This document shows positions 9,093 through 16,507 of a stretch of 64,000 nucleotides of DNA, one piece after another; the stretch's first letter is position 1, and each line of letters begins with the position of its first letter. The position numbers and the translations under genes are program-made. Origin of the DNA: CAWDZK01 sp963807005 (lineage in GTDB: Bacteria; Actinomycetota; Actinomycetes; JACCUZ01); NCBI GenBank assembly GCA_963807005.1, contig CAWDZK010000006.1:124001-188000 (forward strand), written 5' to 3'. Under the pieces are notes generated by a model. The model ran no database searches. It was not told the origin of the DNA and saw only the letters and a program-made list of their open reading frames with translations.

Positions 9093-9512
9093 ATGTCGGG
9101 CTACCCCGTGCTGATGCACACCGCCGTGGACGCGACGGACGTCCGGGGACTCGCCGAGTTCTACCGCGAGCTCCTGGGTCTGCAGTACCGCCCGGGCGAC
9201 GAGCCTCCGGTCCCGGGCAGCGTCGACGACGAGGACTGGCTCGTGCTCGTCGACGGCACCGGCAACCGCGTGCTCGCCTTCCAGCAGGTCCCGACACTGG
9301 CGCGACCGACGTGGCCGTCGCACGACGTGCCGAAGCAGATGCACCTGGACTTCCGCGTTCCTACGGTCGACGACCTGCGACGCCACCGGCAGCGGGCCGA
9401 GGAGCTCGGGGCCACCCTGCTCTTCGACCGCACGGACGAGTCCGGGGAGCCGCTGTACGTCCTCGCCGACCCGGCGGGCCACCCGTTCTGCCTGCTCGTC
9501 GGCTCGGCGTAG
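9093..9512 (+). CDS. VOC-family (glyoxalase-fold) protein
   Basis: A 139-residue protein with one VOC fold made of two beta-alpha-beta-beta-beta modules. Marks are HTAVDATDVRGLAEFYRELLGL at the start, MHLDFRV in the middle and YVLADPAGHPFCL at the end. Candidate metal ligands are the His in MHLDF and nearby acidic residues, but the canonical set is not clear. ATG 9093 sits 5 nt after a perfect AAGGAGG (9081-9087), better than GTG 9087, which lies inside that site. The substrate is unknown. Confidence 0.82.
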   Translation: MSGYPVLMHTAVDATDVRGLAEFYRELLGLQYRPGDEPPVPGSVDDEDWLVLVDGTGNRVLAFQQVPTLARPTWPSHDVPKQMHLDFRVPTVDDLRRHRQRAEELGATLLFDRTDESGEPLYVLADPAGHPFCLLVGSA

Positions 9513-9684
9513 GCGGACGAACGCAACCGGCAGTCGCACGCCTGCTGGTCGTCGTGCGGGTCACGGCCCACCTCCCTTGTGGACGCTCCGACGCAGCGCG
9601 GGCCGAGCCGGTTCCGTCATCCGGGCCGGGCTGCTCGAGCGTTCTGGCAGGCTTGCCAGCCAACGGTCGACGCGAGGAGGCGCC

Positions 9685-10410
9685 GTGCGGGCTCCGGGCA
9701 GGTCGGCTGTCGTGCTGGCTGCCGCTGCACTGGTCATGGGTCTGCTCGCCGGATGCAGCAACGACGGGGCGTCGAACTCGGGTGGGACGACCGCGCCCGA
9801 CGCCGCGGCGCTGCTGGCCGAGGCCAAGGCGCAGTTCGACGCCGCCACCAGCGCGCACTTCGTGCTGACCAGCGACAACGTCGCGCCGGACAAGACGGCA
9901 CTGGTCGGCGGTGAGGGGGTGGCCGCCCGGCCACCGGCCTTCAAGGGTGACCTCGACGTGCGCATCGGGGGCGGCACGGTCTCGGTGTCGGTGATCTCGG
10001 TCGACGGCACGGTGTACGCCAAGCTGCCGTTCGCCAGCACCTACCAGGTCACCGACCCGGCGGCGCTGGGCATCGGTGACCCGGCGACCTTCCTCGATCC
10101 CGACCGCGGCCTGGGCAGGCTGTTCTCCGAGATGACCAAGCCCCGGCTCGGCCGCCGCGCTCGCATCGACGGCGAAGTCGTGCAGGTGGTCAAGGGCAGC
10201 GTGCCGGGCGACGTCGTGGACCAGGTGCTCACCAGCGCCGACCCGGCCCAGCCTGTGGACGTCGAGCTCGCCCTGGTCAAGGGGGACAGCGAGCTCCGGC
10301 GGGCGGTGCTGACCGGGCCGTTCTTCGCCGCAGACACCCAGAGCACCTTCACGGTCGTTCTGGACCGCTACGGCGACGACGTCCAGATCGATGCCCCGCC
10401 GACCAGCTGA
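9685..10410 (+). CDS. lprG: LppX/LprAFG-family lipoprotein (LprG-like)
   Basis: A 241-residue lipoprotein with a hydrophobic signal ending in lipobox LLAGCS (Cys near residue 25), followed by a lipid-carrier fold: SAHFVLTS, FKGDLDVRI, then TVYAKLPF and VQVVKGSVPG. In mycobacteria LprG binds triacylated lipids and works with the MFS exporter P55 (Rv1410c). The very next gene here is a 14-segment MFS protein overlapping by 20 nt, the same arrangement. GTG 9685 is chosen because GAGGAGG precedes it at 9674-9680 and the signal peptide begins there; the open frame continues upstream to 9577. Confidence 0.85.
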   Translation: MRAPGRSAVVLAAAALVMGLLAGCSNDGASNSGGTTAPDAAALLAEAKAQFDAATSAHFVLTSDNVAPDKTALVGGEGVAARPPAFKGDLDVRIGGGTVSVSVISVDGTVYAKLPFASTYQVTDPAALGIGDPATFLDPDRGLGRLFSEMTKPRLGRRARIDGEVVQVVKGSVPGDVVDQVLTSADPAQPVDVELALVKGDSELRRAVLTGPFFAADTQSTFTVVLDRYGDDVQIDAPPTS

Positions 10411-12091
10411 GCCGAACGGTCGCGTCGTCCTGGGCGTCGCCTCCCTCGCCGTCCTGCTCGCCGCAGCCGACACGTACGTCGTCGTGCTCGCGCTCCCGGA
10501 GATGATGCTCGGCATCGGCCTCGGGCTGGACGAGCTGCAGCGGGCCACGCCGATCATCAGCGCGTTCCTGCTCGGCTACGTGGCGACCCTGCCGCTGGTC
10601 GGCCGGATAGCCGACCTGGTCGGCCGGGTCCCGGTGCTCGTCGGCTGCCTGCTCCTGTTCGCGCTGGGCAGCCTGCTGACGGCCAGCGCGGACGGGCTCG
10701 GTGTCGTCGTCGTCGGACGGGCGCTTCAGGGCGTCGGCGGCGGCGGCCTCGTGCCGGCGACGATCGCGCTGGTGGCCGACCTCTGGCCGCCCGAGCGTCG
10801 CGGCACCCCGCTGGGGGTCGTCGGTGCCGTGCAGGAGACCGGTTCGGTGGTCGGGCCGTTGTACGGCGGGCTTGTGCTCGCCGTCTCCGGCTGGCGGGCG
10901 ATCTTCTGGGTGAACCTGGTGGGCGCCCTCGTCCTCGGGCTCGCGCTGCGCAGGCTCGCGGCGCCCGGGGACAGGGGGTCGGCGTCGGCGTTGCGGCTGC
11001 GACCGGCCCACGCCGTCATCGCTGTCGCTGTGGCCGGTCTGCTCGTCGTGCTGCTCGAGCCGAGCCGGCTGAGGGAGGACGTGACGTGGGGCCGGCTGTA
11101 CGACCCGGTCGTGGGTGGGTCCCGCTGGGCCGGGCCGCTGGCACTGGGCACCGGGCTGGTGGTGGCGTTGCTGGTCGCCCGCCTCACTCCGTGGACACGG
11201 CTGCGCCAGCTGGCGCGTGAGGCCGACGCGGTCGGCTCGCTGCTGCTGGCTGCGGCCCTCGGCGGCGTCGTCCTGGCCTTCGCGGCGGCCGACCCGGAAC
11301 GGGCGGCGGTGGCGGACTCGGCGCCGTGGCTGCTCGGGGGGAGCGCGGTGCTCGCGCTGGCGTTCGTCGTGCGGCAGCGGACGACTGCGACCCCGTTGCT
11401 CGTGCAGGGCGCCTTCGTCGCACCGGCGGCGTGGGGCTCGCTGGTCGTCAACTTCTTCCTCGGGGTCGCACTGGTGGCCGCACTGGTGGACGTGCCGATC
11501 TTCGCCAGGGCCACCCGGTACCCGGACTCCCACCTCGGCGCGACGCTCGTCCTGCTGCAGCTGCTCGTCGCCATGCCGGTCGGCGCGCTGCTCGGTGGCT
11601 GGGCCAGCAACCGGGTCCCCCCGCGGGTCGTGGCCGCCTCGGGCATGGTGCTGGCCGCCGTCGGGCTGGCCGCGATGGCCAGCTGGGACGCGGACGCGCT
11701 CGACGGCCCGTCGGCCTCGGTCGCGCTCGTGGCGGCCGGTCTCGGCTTCGGGCTGGACGACGCCCCCCTCAATGCCGCCCTGCTCGCCGTCACCCGGCGC
11801 ACGGTGCACGGCCTGGCCAGCTCGCTGGTCGTCGTCACCAAGATGGTCGGGATGCTCGTGGGGCTCTCGGTCCTCACCGCCGTGGGACTGCGGGTCTTCT
11901 ACTCGCGGCAGGCCGAGATCGGTACGGCGATCGACCTGTGCCCGGACTCCCCGACCAGCTGCCCGGCGTACGACGCCGCCACCCAGGGGGCGCTGATCGA
12001 CGAGCTGAACGTCATCTTCGCCGGCGCGGCGGTCAGCTCCCTGGTCGCAGCCGTGCTCGCTGCGGTGCTGCTGCGCCCGCCACCCCGGTAG
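10391..12091 (+). CDS. 14-TM MFS transporter, P55-like partner of LprG
   Basis: A 566-residue MFS protein with about 14 hydrophobic segments. The N-terminal half has the MFS loop GRIADLVGRVPVL and the drug-H+ antiporter motif C region GAVQETGSVVGPLYGG. It overlaps the 3' end of the lprG-like gene, implying translational coupling. In mycobacteria this gene pair exports triacylglycerides and affects drug tolerance and envelope permeability; the same role here is inferred from synteny and family. A periplasmic loop near the C-terminus carries two Cys (DLCPDSPTSCPAY), possibly a disulfide. Confidence 0.87.
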   Translation: MPRRPAEPNGRVVLGVASLAVLLAAADTYVVVLALPEMMLGIGLGLDELQRATPIISAFLLGYVATLPLVGRIADLVGRVPVLVGCLLLFALGSLLTASADGLGVVVVGRALQGVGGGGLVPATIALVADLWPPERRGTPLGVVGAVQETGSVVGPLYGGLVLAVSGWRAIFWVNLVGALVLGLALRRLAAPGDRGSASALRLRPAHAVIAVAVAGLLVVLLEPSRLREDVTWGRLYDPVVGGSRWAGPLALGTGLVVALLVARLTPWTRLRQLAREADAVGSLLLAAALGGVVLAFAAADPERAAVADSAPWLLGGSAVLALAFVVRQRTTATPLLVQGAFVAPAAWGSLVVNFFLGVALVAALVDVPIFARATRYPDSHLGATLVLLQLLVAMPVGALLGGWASNRVPPRVVAASGMVLAAVGLAAMASWDADALDGPSASVALVAAGLGFGLDDAPLNAALLAVTRRTVHGLASSLVVVTKMVGMLVGLSVLTAVGLRVFYSRQAEIGTAIDLCPDSPTSCPAYDAATQGALIDELNVIFAGAAVSSLVAAVLAAVLLRPPPR

Positions 12092-12100
12092 GGTCCGGGC

Positions 12101-13018
12101 GTGCGGCGGTACCGAGGGTTCATGGCGGACAGCGCACGCTGGGAGCGGTTCCGGTTCCGGCCGGACGACGTCGTCATCTCCACGCCGTCGAAGTGCGGGA
12201 CGACCTGGATGCAGACCATCGTCGGGATGCTGCTGCACGACCGGGCACCTCTCGGCGTGCCGATCAGCACGCTCTCACCGTGGCTGGACATGCTCATCCG
12301 CACCGACGACGAGGTCTTCGGCATGCTGGACGCCCAGTCGCACCGGCGCTTCGTCAAGACGCACACTCCCCTCGATGGGGTGCCGCGGCACGAGTCGGTG
12401 ACCTACCTCGCGGTGATCCGGCACCCGCTGGACGTCGCCCTGTCCGACCGCGACCACGCCGCGAACATGCTGGTCGAGCGCGCCGTCGAGCTCCGAGTGG
12501 CGGCGAACGGCCGCTTCGAGGGCGCCGGCGAACGTGTGCCCCCGCCCGAGGATCCGGCCGACTACCTCCGCTGGTTCGTCGACAACGACCTGCCACCCAG
12601 TGGCAGCGGCCCCTACGGCCTGGACGACTACTGCCAGCAGGTCGGCACCTACTGGGACGCGCGGCACGAGCCCAACGTCCACCTGTTCCACTACGCCGAC
12701 ATGTGGGCGGACCTCGACGGCGAGATGCGCCGGGTGGCCGATGCGCTGGGCGTGCCGGTTGACGAGGACCGTTGGCCGGAGTTCGTCGCGGCGGCGACCC
12801 TGGACTCGATGCGGTCCCGGGCGGCCGAGGTCGCTCCCGATGCGCACCTCGGGCTCTGGCAGTCGGCCGAGAGCTTCTTCCGCGCCGGCGGCACGCGCGA
12901 CTGGGGGTCACTGCTCAGCCCCGACGACGTCGCGCACTTCGAACAGCGGTTGGACGAGCTCGCCGGCCCCGCGGCGGCCTGGGTGCGTCACGGGCGTCGC
13001 GCGTTGGCGGTGACGTAG
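12101..13018 (+). CDS. Sulfotransferase (PAPS-dependent)
   Basis: A 305-residue cytosolic sulfotransferase. The 5'-phosphosulfate loop is TPSKCGTTWMQT near residues 28-39, and the 3'-phosphate motif is VIRHPLDVALSDRDH near 106-120. Substrate-side His and aromatic residues follow (FHYADM). GTG 12101 lies 9 nt after the MFS stop; ATG 12122 is an alternative. It may be co-transcribed with lprG-MFS. The acceptor is unknown; sulfolipids are a possibility given the envelope neighbours, but that is speculation. Confidence 0.83.
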   Translation: MRRYRGFMADSARWERFRFRPDDVVISTPSKCGTTWMQTIVGMLLHDRAPLGVPISTLSPWLDMLIRTDDEVFGMLDAQSHRRFVKTHTPLDGVPRHESVTYLAVIRHPLDVALSDRDHAANMLVERAVELRVAANGRFEGAGERVPPPEDPADYLRWFVDNDLPPSGSGPYGLDDYCQQVGTYWDARHEPNVHLFHYADMWADLDGEMRRVADALGVPVDEDRWPEFVAAATLDSMRSRAAEVAPDAHLGLWQSAESFFRAGGTRDWGSLLSPDDVAHFEQRLDELAGPAAAWVRHGRRALAVT

Positions 13019-13076
13019 ACGCACCCCTCGGGCAGGTGACAGCGGCCGTCTCCCGCCGTCGATCGGCGAGCGGCGG

Positions 13077-14084
13077 TCAGCTGCCTTCGTGCGGGATCAG
13101 GATCCACGTCGCCGGGGCCCAGGGTGCGTGGCAGGTGTTCTCCTGCACGGTCGAGCGCAGGACCCTGGTCACTGGGTTGGTCTGTTCCACCGCGCCCAGG
13201 ACGAGTCGGTCGCCCGCGTTGCACCGCGCGGACCCGGCCGAGCTGGTCAGCGTGAGGTCGGTGCCGCGCAGGGACCACTGGCCCCGGTCGACCGGGTCCC
13301 CGGAGTCGTCCGCGACGAAGTAGGTGCCGCCGGGGTCGACCTCGAGGGCGTAGCCGCCTCCCTCGGCCATCCACAGACCGTGCAGGGCCTGCCTGCTCAC
13401 CAGTGGCAGCCAACCGGACTCGTTGGAGAAACCCACCCCGGCCAGGCTCTGGGAGGTCGGCAGCACCTGTTCCATGACCCACCGCTCGTCCTGCGAGCGT
13501 GAGCAGGTGCCCGTTCCTGGTCGGGTGTGCACGAGCCGGAGGATGCCCGGCCCCACCGGGGCCGCGGGGAACGATGCGCGCATGGCGAGCTCCTGCCCGC
13601 TGCAGCCGTCCGGTCCGCCCTCGACGGTGACCGTGATGCGGTCACCGTCGATCACGTAGGTGCCGCGGACGCCTGGGTTGCCGTAGAGCCGGCCGCCGTC
13701 GTCGACGGCGATGGCGTTCGGCGCCGAGAAGCGCATCTGCACGGTGCCGTTGTCCAGCCTCCAGACCCCACGGAGCAGGTCGGCAGTGGGTGCCAGACCG
13801 GTGAGGAAGTCGGCCTGCGGGTCGCTGGTGGTCGGTGCCGGATCGGCGGGCGGGGCTGTCCGGTCCGCCCCGTCCATGTTCTGGATCGCTGCGACGCCGG
13901 CGACGAGGACGAGGACGGCTGCGGCAGCAGCGGCGACCAGGGTCCTGCGCCGGTCCCGCCGGCGCCGGTCGTCGATGCGTTCGTCGACTGCGCCTCTTGC
14001 ACTGATCAGGTCCGACTCGGTCACGACGACACCTCCGGTGACTGCTGTGATCTCCTGCTGGAGGCGCTCCTCGATGCTGCTCAT
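13077..14084 (-). CDS. Membrane-anchored extracytoplasmic protein, putative anti-sigma partner
   Basis: A 335-residue single-pass protein. A short cytoplasmic N-terminus (residues 1-47, ending in the basic run DDRRRRDRRR) is followed by one membrane segment at about 48-68 and a large exported domain with several cysteines (GGPDGCSG, TGTCSRS, SARCNAG, ENTCHAP). Repeated GxYxID and GxWSLRGTDLTL strands suggest META/lipocalin-like beta structure. It overlaps the ECF sigma gene by 4 nt (ATGA), the usual arrangement of a sigma factor and its regulator. No zinc anti-sigma HxxxCxxC motif is visible, so anti-sigma activity is inferred from context only. Confidence 0.6.
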   Translation of the reverse strand: MSSIEERLQQEITAVTGGVVVTESDLISARGAVDERIDDRRRRDRRRTLVAAAAAAVLVLVAGVAAIQNMDGADRTAPPADPAPTTSDPQADFLTGLAPTADLLRGVWRLDNGTVQMRFSAPNAIAVDDGGRLYGNPGVRGTYVIDGDRITVTVEGGPDGCSGQELAMRASFPAAPVGPGILRLVHTRPGTGTCSRSQDERWVMEQVLPTSQSLAGVGFSNESGWLPLVSRQALHGLWMAEGGGYALEVDPGGTYFVADDSGDPVDRGQWSLRGTDLTLTSSAGSARCNAGDRLVLGAVEQTNPVTRVLRSTVQENTCHAPWAPATWILIPHEGS

Positions 14085-14653
14085 CGGGTCACCTCGATCC
14101 GCTGCTGCAAAGTCCGCAGCCCGCGATGCGTGTGGGACTTGACCGCCCCTTGGCTGATCTGGAGCAGGTCGGACGTCTCGGCGACCGACAGCTCGAGGAC
14201 GTACCGGCAGGCGAGCACCTCGCGCTGGCGGCGGGCCAGCGTGCGCATGACCGCCACGAGGGACTCCACCTCGACACGACCGATGGTCGTGTCCTCCGGA
14301 CTCTCCTGAAGCTCGCGGACGAGCATCAACGGCCGCGGCGCCCGGCGGGTGGCCTGACGCCGCACCCAGGACCGGCAGCGGTTGAGCACCGCGGACCGGA
14401 GGTACGCCTCGGCGGCGTCCGGGTCGCGCAGTGAACGACGGCGGCGGTGCAGGGCCACGAAGGCGTCCTGGACGGCGTCCTCGGCAGCCTCCCGGCTTCC
14501 GAGCATGACGACGGCGAGCCGAAGGAGCGCGGTGTAGTGCCGCCGGAACAGCACGTCGACGAGCTCGGCGCGGGCAGTTGCGCCCGCCTCGCGCCAGCTG
14601 CCGGCAGGCCGCTCACCCATGGAGAGCAACTCCTCCGGAACGGATTCCGTCAT
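14081..14653 (-). CDS. ECF-type RNA polymerase sigma factor
   Basis: A 190-residue sigma-70 family protein. Region 2 is seen as LFRRHYTALLRLAVVMLGSREAAEDAVQDAF (about 36-66) and region 4 as LARRQREVLACRYVLELSVAETSDLLQISQGAVKSHTHRGL (about 137-177). The C-terminal gene overlap (ATGA) with the membrane protein implies co-expression. The start codon abuts a perfect hairpin rather than a clear ribosome-binding site, which hints at leader control. Target promoters are unknown. Confidence 0.87.
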   Translation of the reverse strand: MTESVPEELLSMGERPAGSWREAGATARAELVDVLFRRHYTALLRLAVVMLGSREAAEDAVQDAFVALHRRRRSLRDPDAAEAYLRSAVLNRCRSWVRRQATRRAPRPLMLVRELQESPEDTTIGRVEVESLVAVMRTLARRQREVLACRYVLELSVAETSDLLQISQGAVKSHTHRGLRTLQQRIEVTR

Positions 14654-14654
14654 G

Positions 14655-14682
14655 CCTGAGAGTCGTTCGACCGCCTCTCAGG
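14655..14682 (-). promoter_or_regulatory. Perfect 8-bp inverted repeat at the sigma-factor start codon
   Basis: CCTGAGAG at 14655-14662 and CTCTCAGG at 14675-14682 form an 8-bp stem with a 12-nt loop, ending one base before the ATG on the minus strand. As DNA it could be an operator; as RNA it would place a stable hairpin where a Shine-Dalgarno sequence is expected. Confidence 0.45.
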
Positions 14683-15132
14683 TTTACACCGGACCGCGAC
14701 GGACCGGGGGACCGCTGCGACGGGGATGAGGGAACCGACTTCTCGGCAACCCGGCGACGGCTGGCTGCCTCCGCCCGGCGGGCAGCTTCAGAGCGGGTAG
14801 CTGATCGGCCGAGCGAGGGTGTCGGCATCCGTCGGCTCGGGAGACCTCGATGGGTTCGCACCTGCCGACGAACATGAAACCAGCCGTGGACGCTGCAAGA
14901 CCTGTCGACCTGTCTGGGCCGGTGATCAGCTCAAGTGGGGATCCGGTGCAGCCGATCGCGATGGGGCCGTCGGTACTGCCGGCTCGAGCGGCCGCCTCCG
15001 ACGACGGGGTCTCGGCCCGTCAGCGAGCTCGGCGGTGGCCTCATCCGTCCCGGCCGGCTCCCGGTCTACTCTGGGAGGCGACTTGCACGACTGTTGTCCC
15101 GAGGGCTCTCCCGACTACAGTCCCCAAGTCCC
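14683..15132. other. Intergenic region, no gene recognised
   Basis: About 450 nt between the sigma factor and the tRNA. Open frames exist on both strands but overlap one another and show no domain, signal peptide or ribosome-binding site. Promoters for the sigma factor (leftward) and the tRNA (rightward) must lie here; I do not see clear consensus hexamers. Confidence 0.5.
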
Positions 15133-15205
15133 GCCGGCGTGGCGCAACTGGTAGCGCACCCGACTTGTAATCGGGCGGTTAGGAGTTCAAGTCTCCTCGT
15201 CGGCT
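15133..15205 (+). tRNA. tRNA-Thr, anticodon TGT
   Basis: A 73-nt cloverleaf. Acceptor GCCGGCG (15133-15139) pairs with CGTCGGC (15198-15204) with one G-U. The D stem is GCGC/GCGC around AACTGGTA. The anticodon stem CCCGA/TCGGG encloses loop CTTGTAA with anticodon TGT (reads ACA). The T arm is AGGAG-TTCAAGT-CTCCT. The discriminator base is T and CCA is not encoded. It reads rightward and stands alone. Confidence 0.95.
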
Positions 15206-15435
15206 CTGACTGCGTGGCGCCGACCGTTTCGTGCTCAGAGCCTGGCCCGGCTGCCGCACGCCGCTCGCGCCGGTCTCAGTGGGCGACTCAGACCACCGCG
15301 CTGGCTGAGGCGGTCGCGAGCGGGGATCGCCGAGAGCAGCTCGAAGGCCTCCACGGGCTCCGACTTCCCCTTGACGTCGGTACGGCCCAGGGGCGGCAGG
15401 CTCGGCCATCGTCGCCGACCCTAGGACGGCTGTGG

Positions 15436-15822
15436 TCAGCTGTTGATCTCGTGCCCGAGACGACCGAGCTCGGCGAGGTCCTCGGCGAGGAACTGCCGCA
15501 GCAGGTCGACGGCCTGGAGCACCTTCGTACCGCGCAGCGAGTAGAGCACGCTGGTTCCGTCACGGCGGCTCGAGACCACCCCCCGCTCGCGCAGGATCGC
15601 AAGGTGCTGGCTGACGTTGGACTGGGGCAGATCCAGCGCCTCGCACAGGTCGCTCACGCTGAGCTCGCGATCGCTCAGCTCGTTGATGATGAGCAGGCGC
15701 TTGGGGTCGGCGATCGCCTTGCACACGCGGGCGTGCAGCTCGTGCAGCTCGGCTGCGACGTTCTTGTCCACCGGTCCTCCGGCTCTGACCCCTCCGGGTC
15801 TTCGCGATGATTGTAGGGTCAT
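15436..15822 (-). CDS. ArsR/SmtB-family repressor of the sulfur genes
   Basis: A winged-helix protein of 128 residues (111 if the GTG at 15771 is used). The fold runs ARVCKAIADPKRLLIINEL, recognition helix LPQSNVSQHLAILRERG, and wing VVSSRRDGTSVLYSL. The arsenic motif CVCDLC is replaced by SVSDLC, so the As(III)/Cd sensor site is incomplete. Two cysteines remain (in ARVCKAI and SDLCEAL), which a thiol/persulfide sensor could use. ATG 15822 overlaps the previous stop as ATGA, fitting the coupled operon. GTG 15771 has GGAGGA upstream, and a TACAAT hexamer (15810-15815, minus) could drive it separately. Its likely operator is at 17665-17684. Confidence 0.82.
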   Translation of the reverse strand: MTLQSSRRPGGVRAGGPVDKNVAAELHELHARVCKAIADPKRLLIINELSDRELSVSDLCEALDLPQSNVSQHLAILRERGVVSSRRDGTSVLYSLRGTKVLQAVDLLRQFLAEDLAELGRLGHEINS

Positions 15823-16130
15823 CTACCCGCACCCAGCACCACGAGCGCGGCCGCGAGCGAGAGCAGCACCGTCACGGCCGCGATGAGCCGGACCGCACCG
15901 CCGCCCATGGGGGCGCTCTCCGGCTGCCCACCACCGTGTCGGTGGTAGCGGGTCTCCGCCAGGACCAGCACCGCGAGTGCCGCCAGCAGGCCTGCGACCC
16001 CCGGCGCGGAGGCCACGAGGTCGCCGTCCGCGTGATGGAGGAGCAACGCCGAGACTGCACCGAGCCCCAGGGCGGTCCGCTGCCAGGCCATGGCGGTGCG
16101 TTCGGCCTGCAGACCGTTCTGGCCGCTCAT
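15819..16130 (-). CDS. DUF202 small membrane protein
   Basis: A 103-residue protein with the DUF202 signature ERTAMAWQRTALG near residues 10-22 and three hydrophobic segments. Its ATG (16130-16128) overlaps the TGA of the other DUF202 gene by one base, and its own stop overlaps the ArsR start by 4 nt. Function is unknown. Co-expression with a persulfide dioxygenase and its repressor suggests a membrane role in sulfur handling, which is inference. Confidence 0.75.
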   Translation of the reverse strand: MSGQNGLQAERTAMAWQRTALGLGAVSALLLHHADGDLVASAPGVAGLLAALAVLVLAETRYHRHGGGQPESAPMGGGAVRLIAAVTVLLSLAAALVVLGAGR

Positions 16131-16507
16131 CACCGCACCAGGTCGACCACGGTGAGGACGAGGGCGACCACCGCGGCCAGCGTGAGTGAGGCGGCGACCA
16201 GGAGCGGGATGGGGGAACGGGGCAGCGGCTCCCCGAGGCGCATGGCTCGCTCGTTGCGCTGCCAGTGGGCGTAGGAGGCGCCGGCGAGCAGGCCGCCGAG
16301 GAGGATCAGCAGCAGCCCGAGGACGTGTCGCACCAGGTCGAGCCCCGGGACGAACTGCACCACGGCGACCCCGGCGGCCATCATCGCGAGCGCGGTGCGG
16401 ATCCAGGCGAGGAACGTGCGTTCGTTCGCCAGCGTGAACCGGTAGTCGGGTGCCTCCCCGACGTCGTGCAGGGGGGGACGGGCGTTGCGCCGCGCGAAGG
16501 ACACCAC
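16130..16507 (-). CDS. YidH-type DUF202 membrane protein
   Basis: A 125-residue protein with a soluble N-terminus, the DUF202 motif NERTFLAWIRTALAMMAAG (about 28-46), and three membrane segments. The GTG start at 16507 directly abuts the stop of the persulfide dioxygenase gene (TGAGTG). Two unlike DUF202 proteins in tandem resemble the yidH-yidG arrangement in enterobacteria, whose role is unknown. Confidence 0.8.
   Translation of the reverse strand: MVSFARRNARPPLHDVGEAPDYRFTLANERTFLAWIRTALAMMAAGVAVVQFVPGLDLVRHVLGLLLILLGGLLAGASYAHWQRNERAMRLGEPLPRSPIPLLVAASLTLAAVVALVLTVVDLVR

Noticed and set aside
15179..15409. Short leftward frame overlapping the tRNA
   Set aside because: It runs into tRNA sequence, has no ribosome-binding site and no family.
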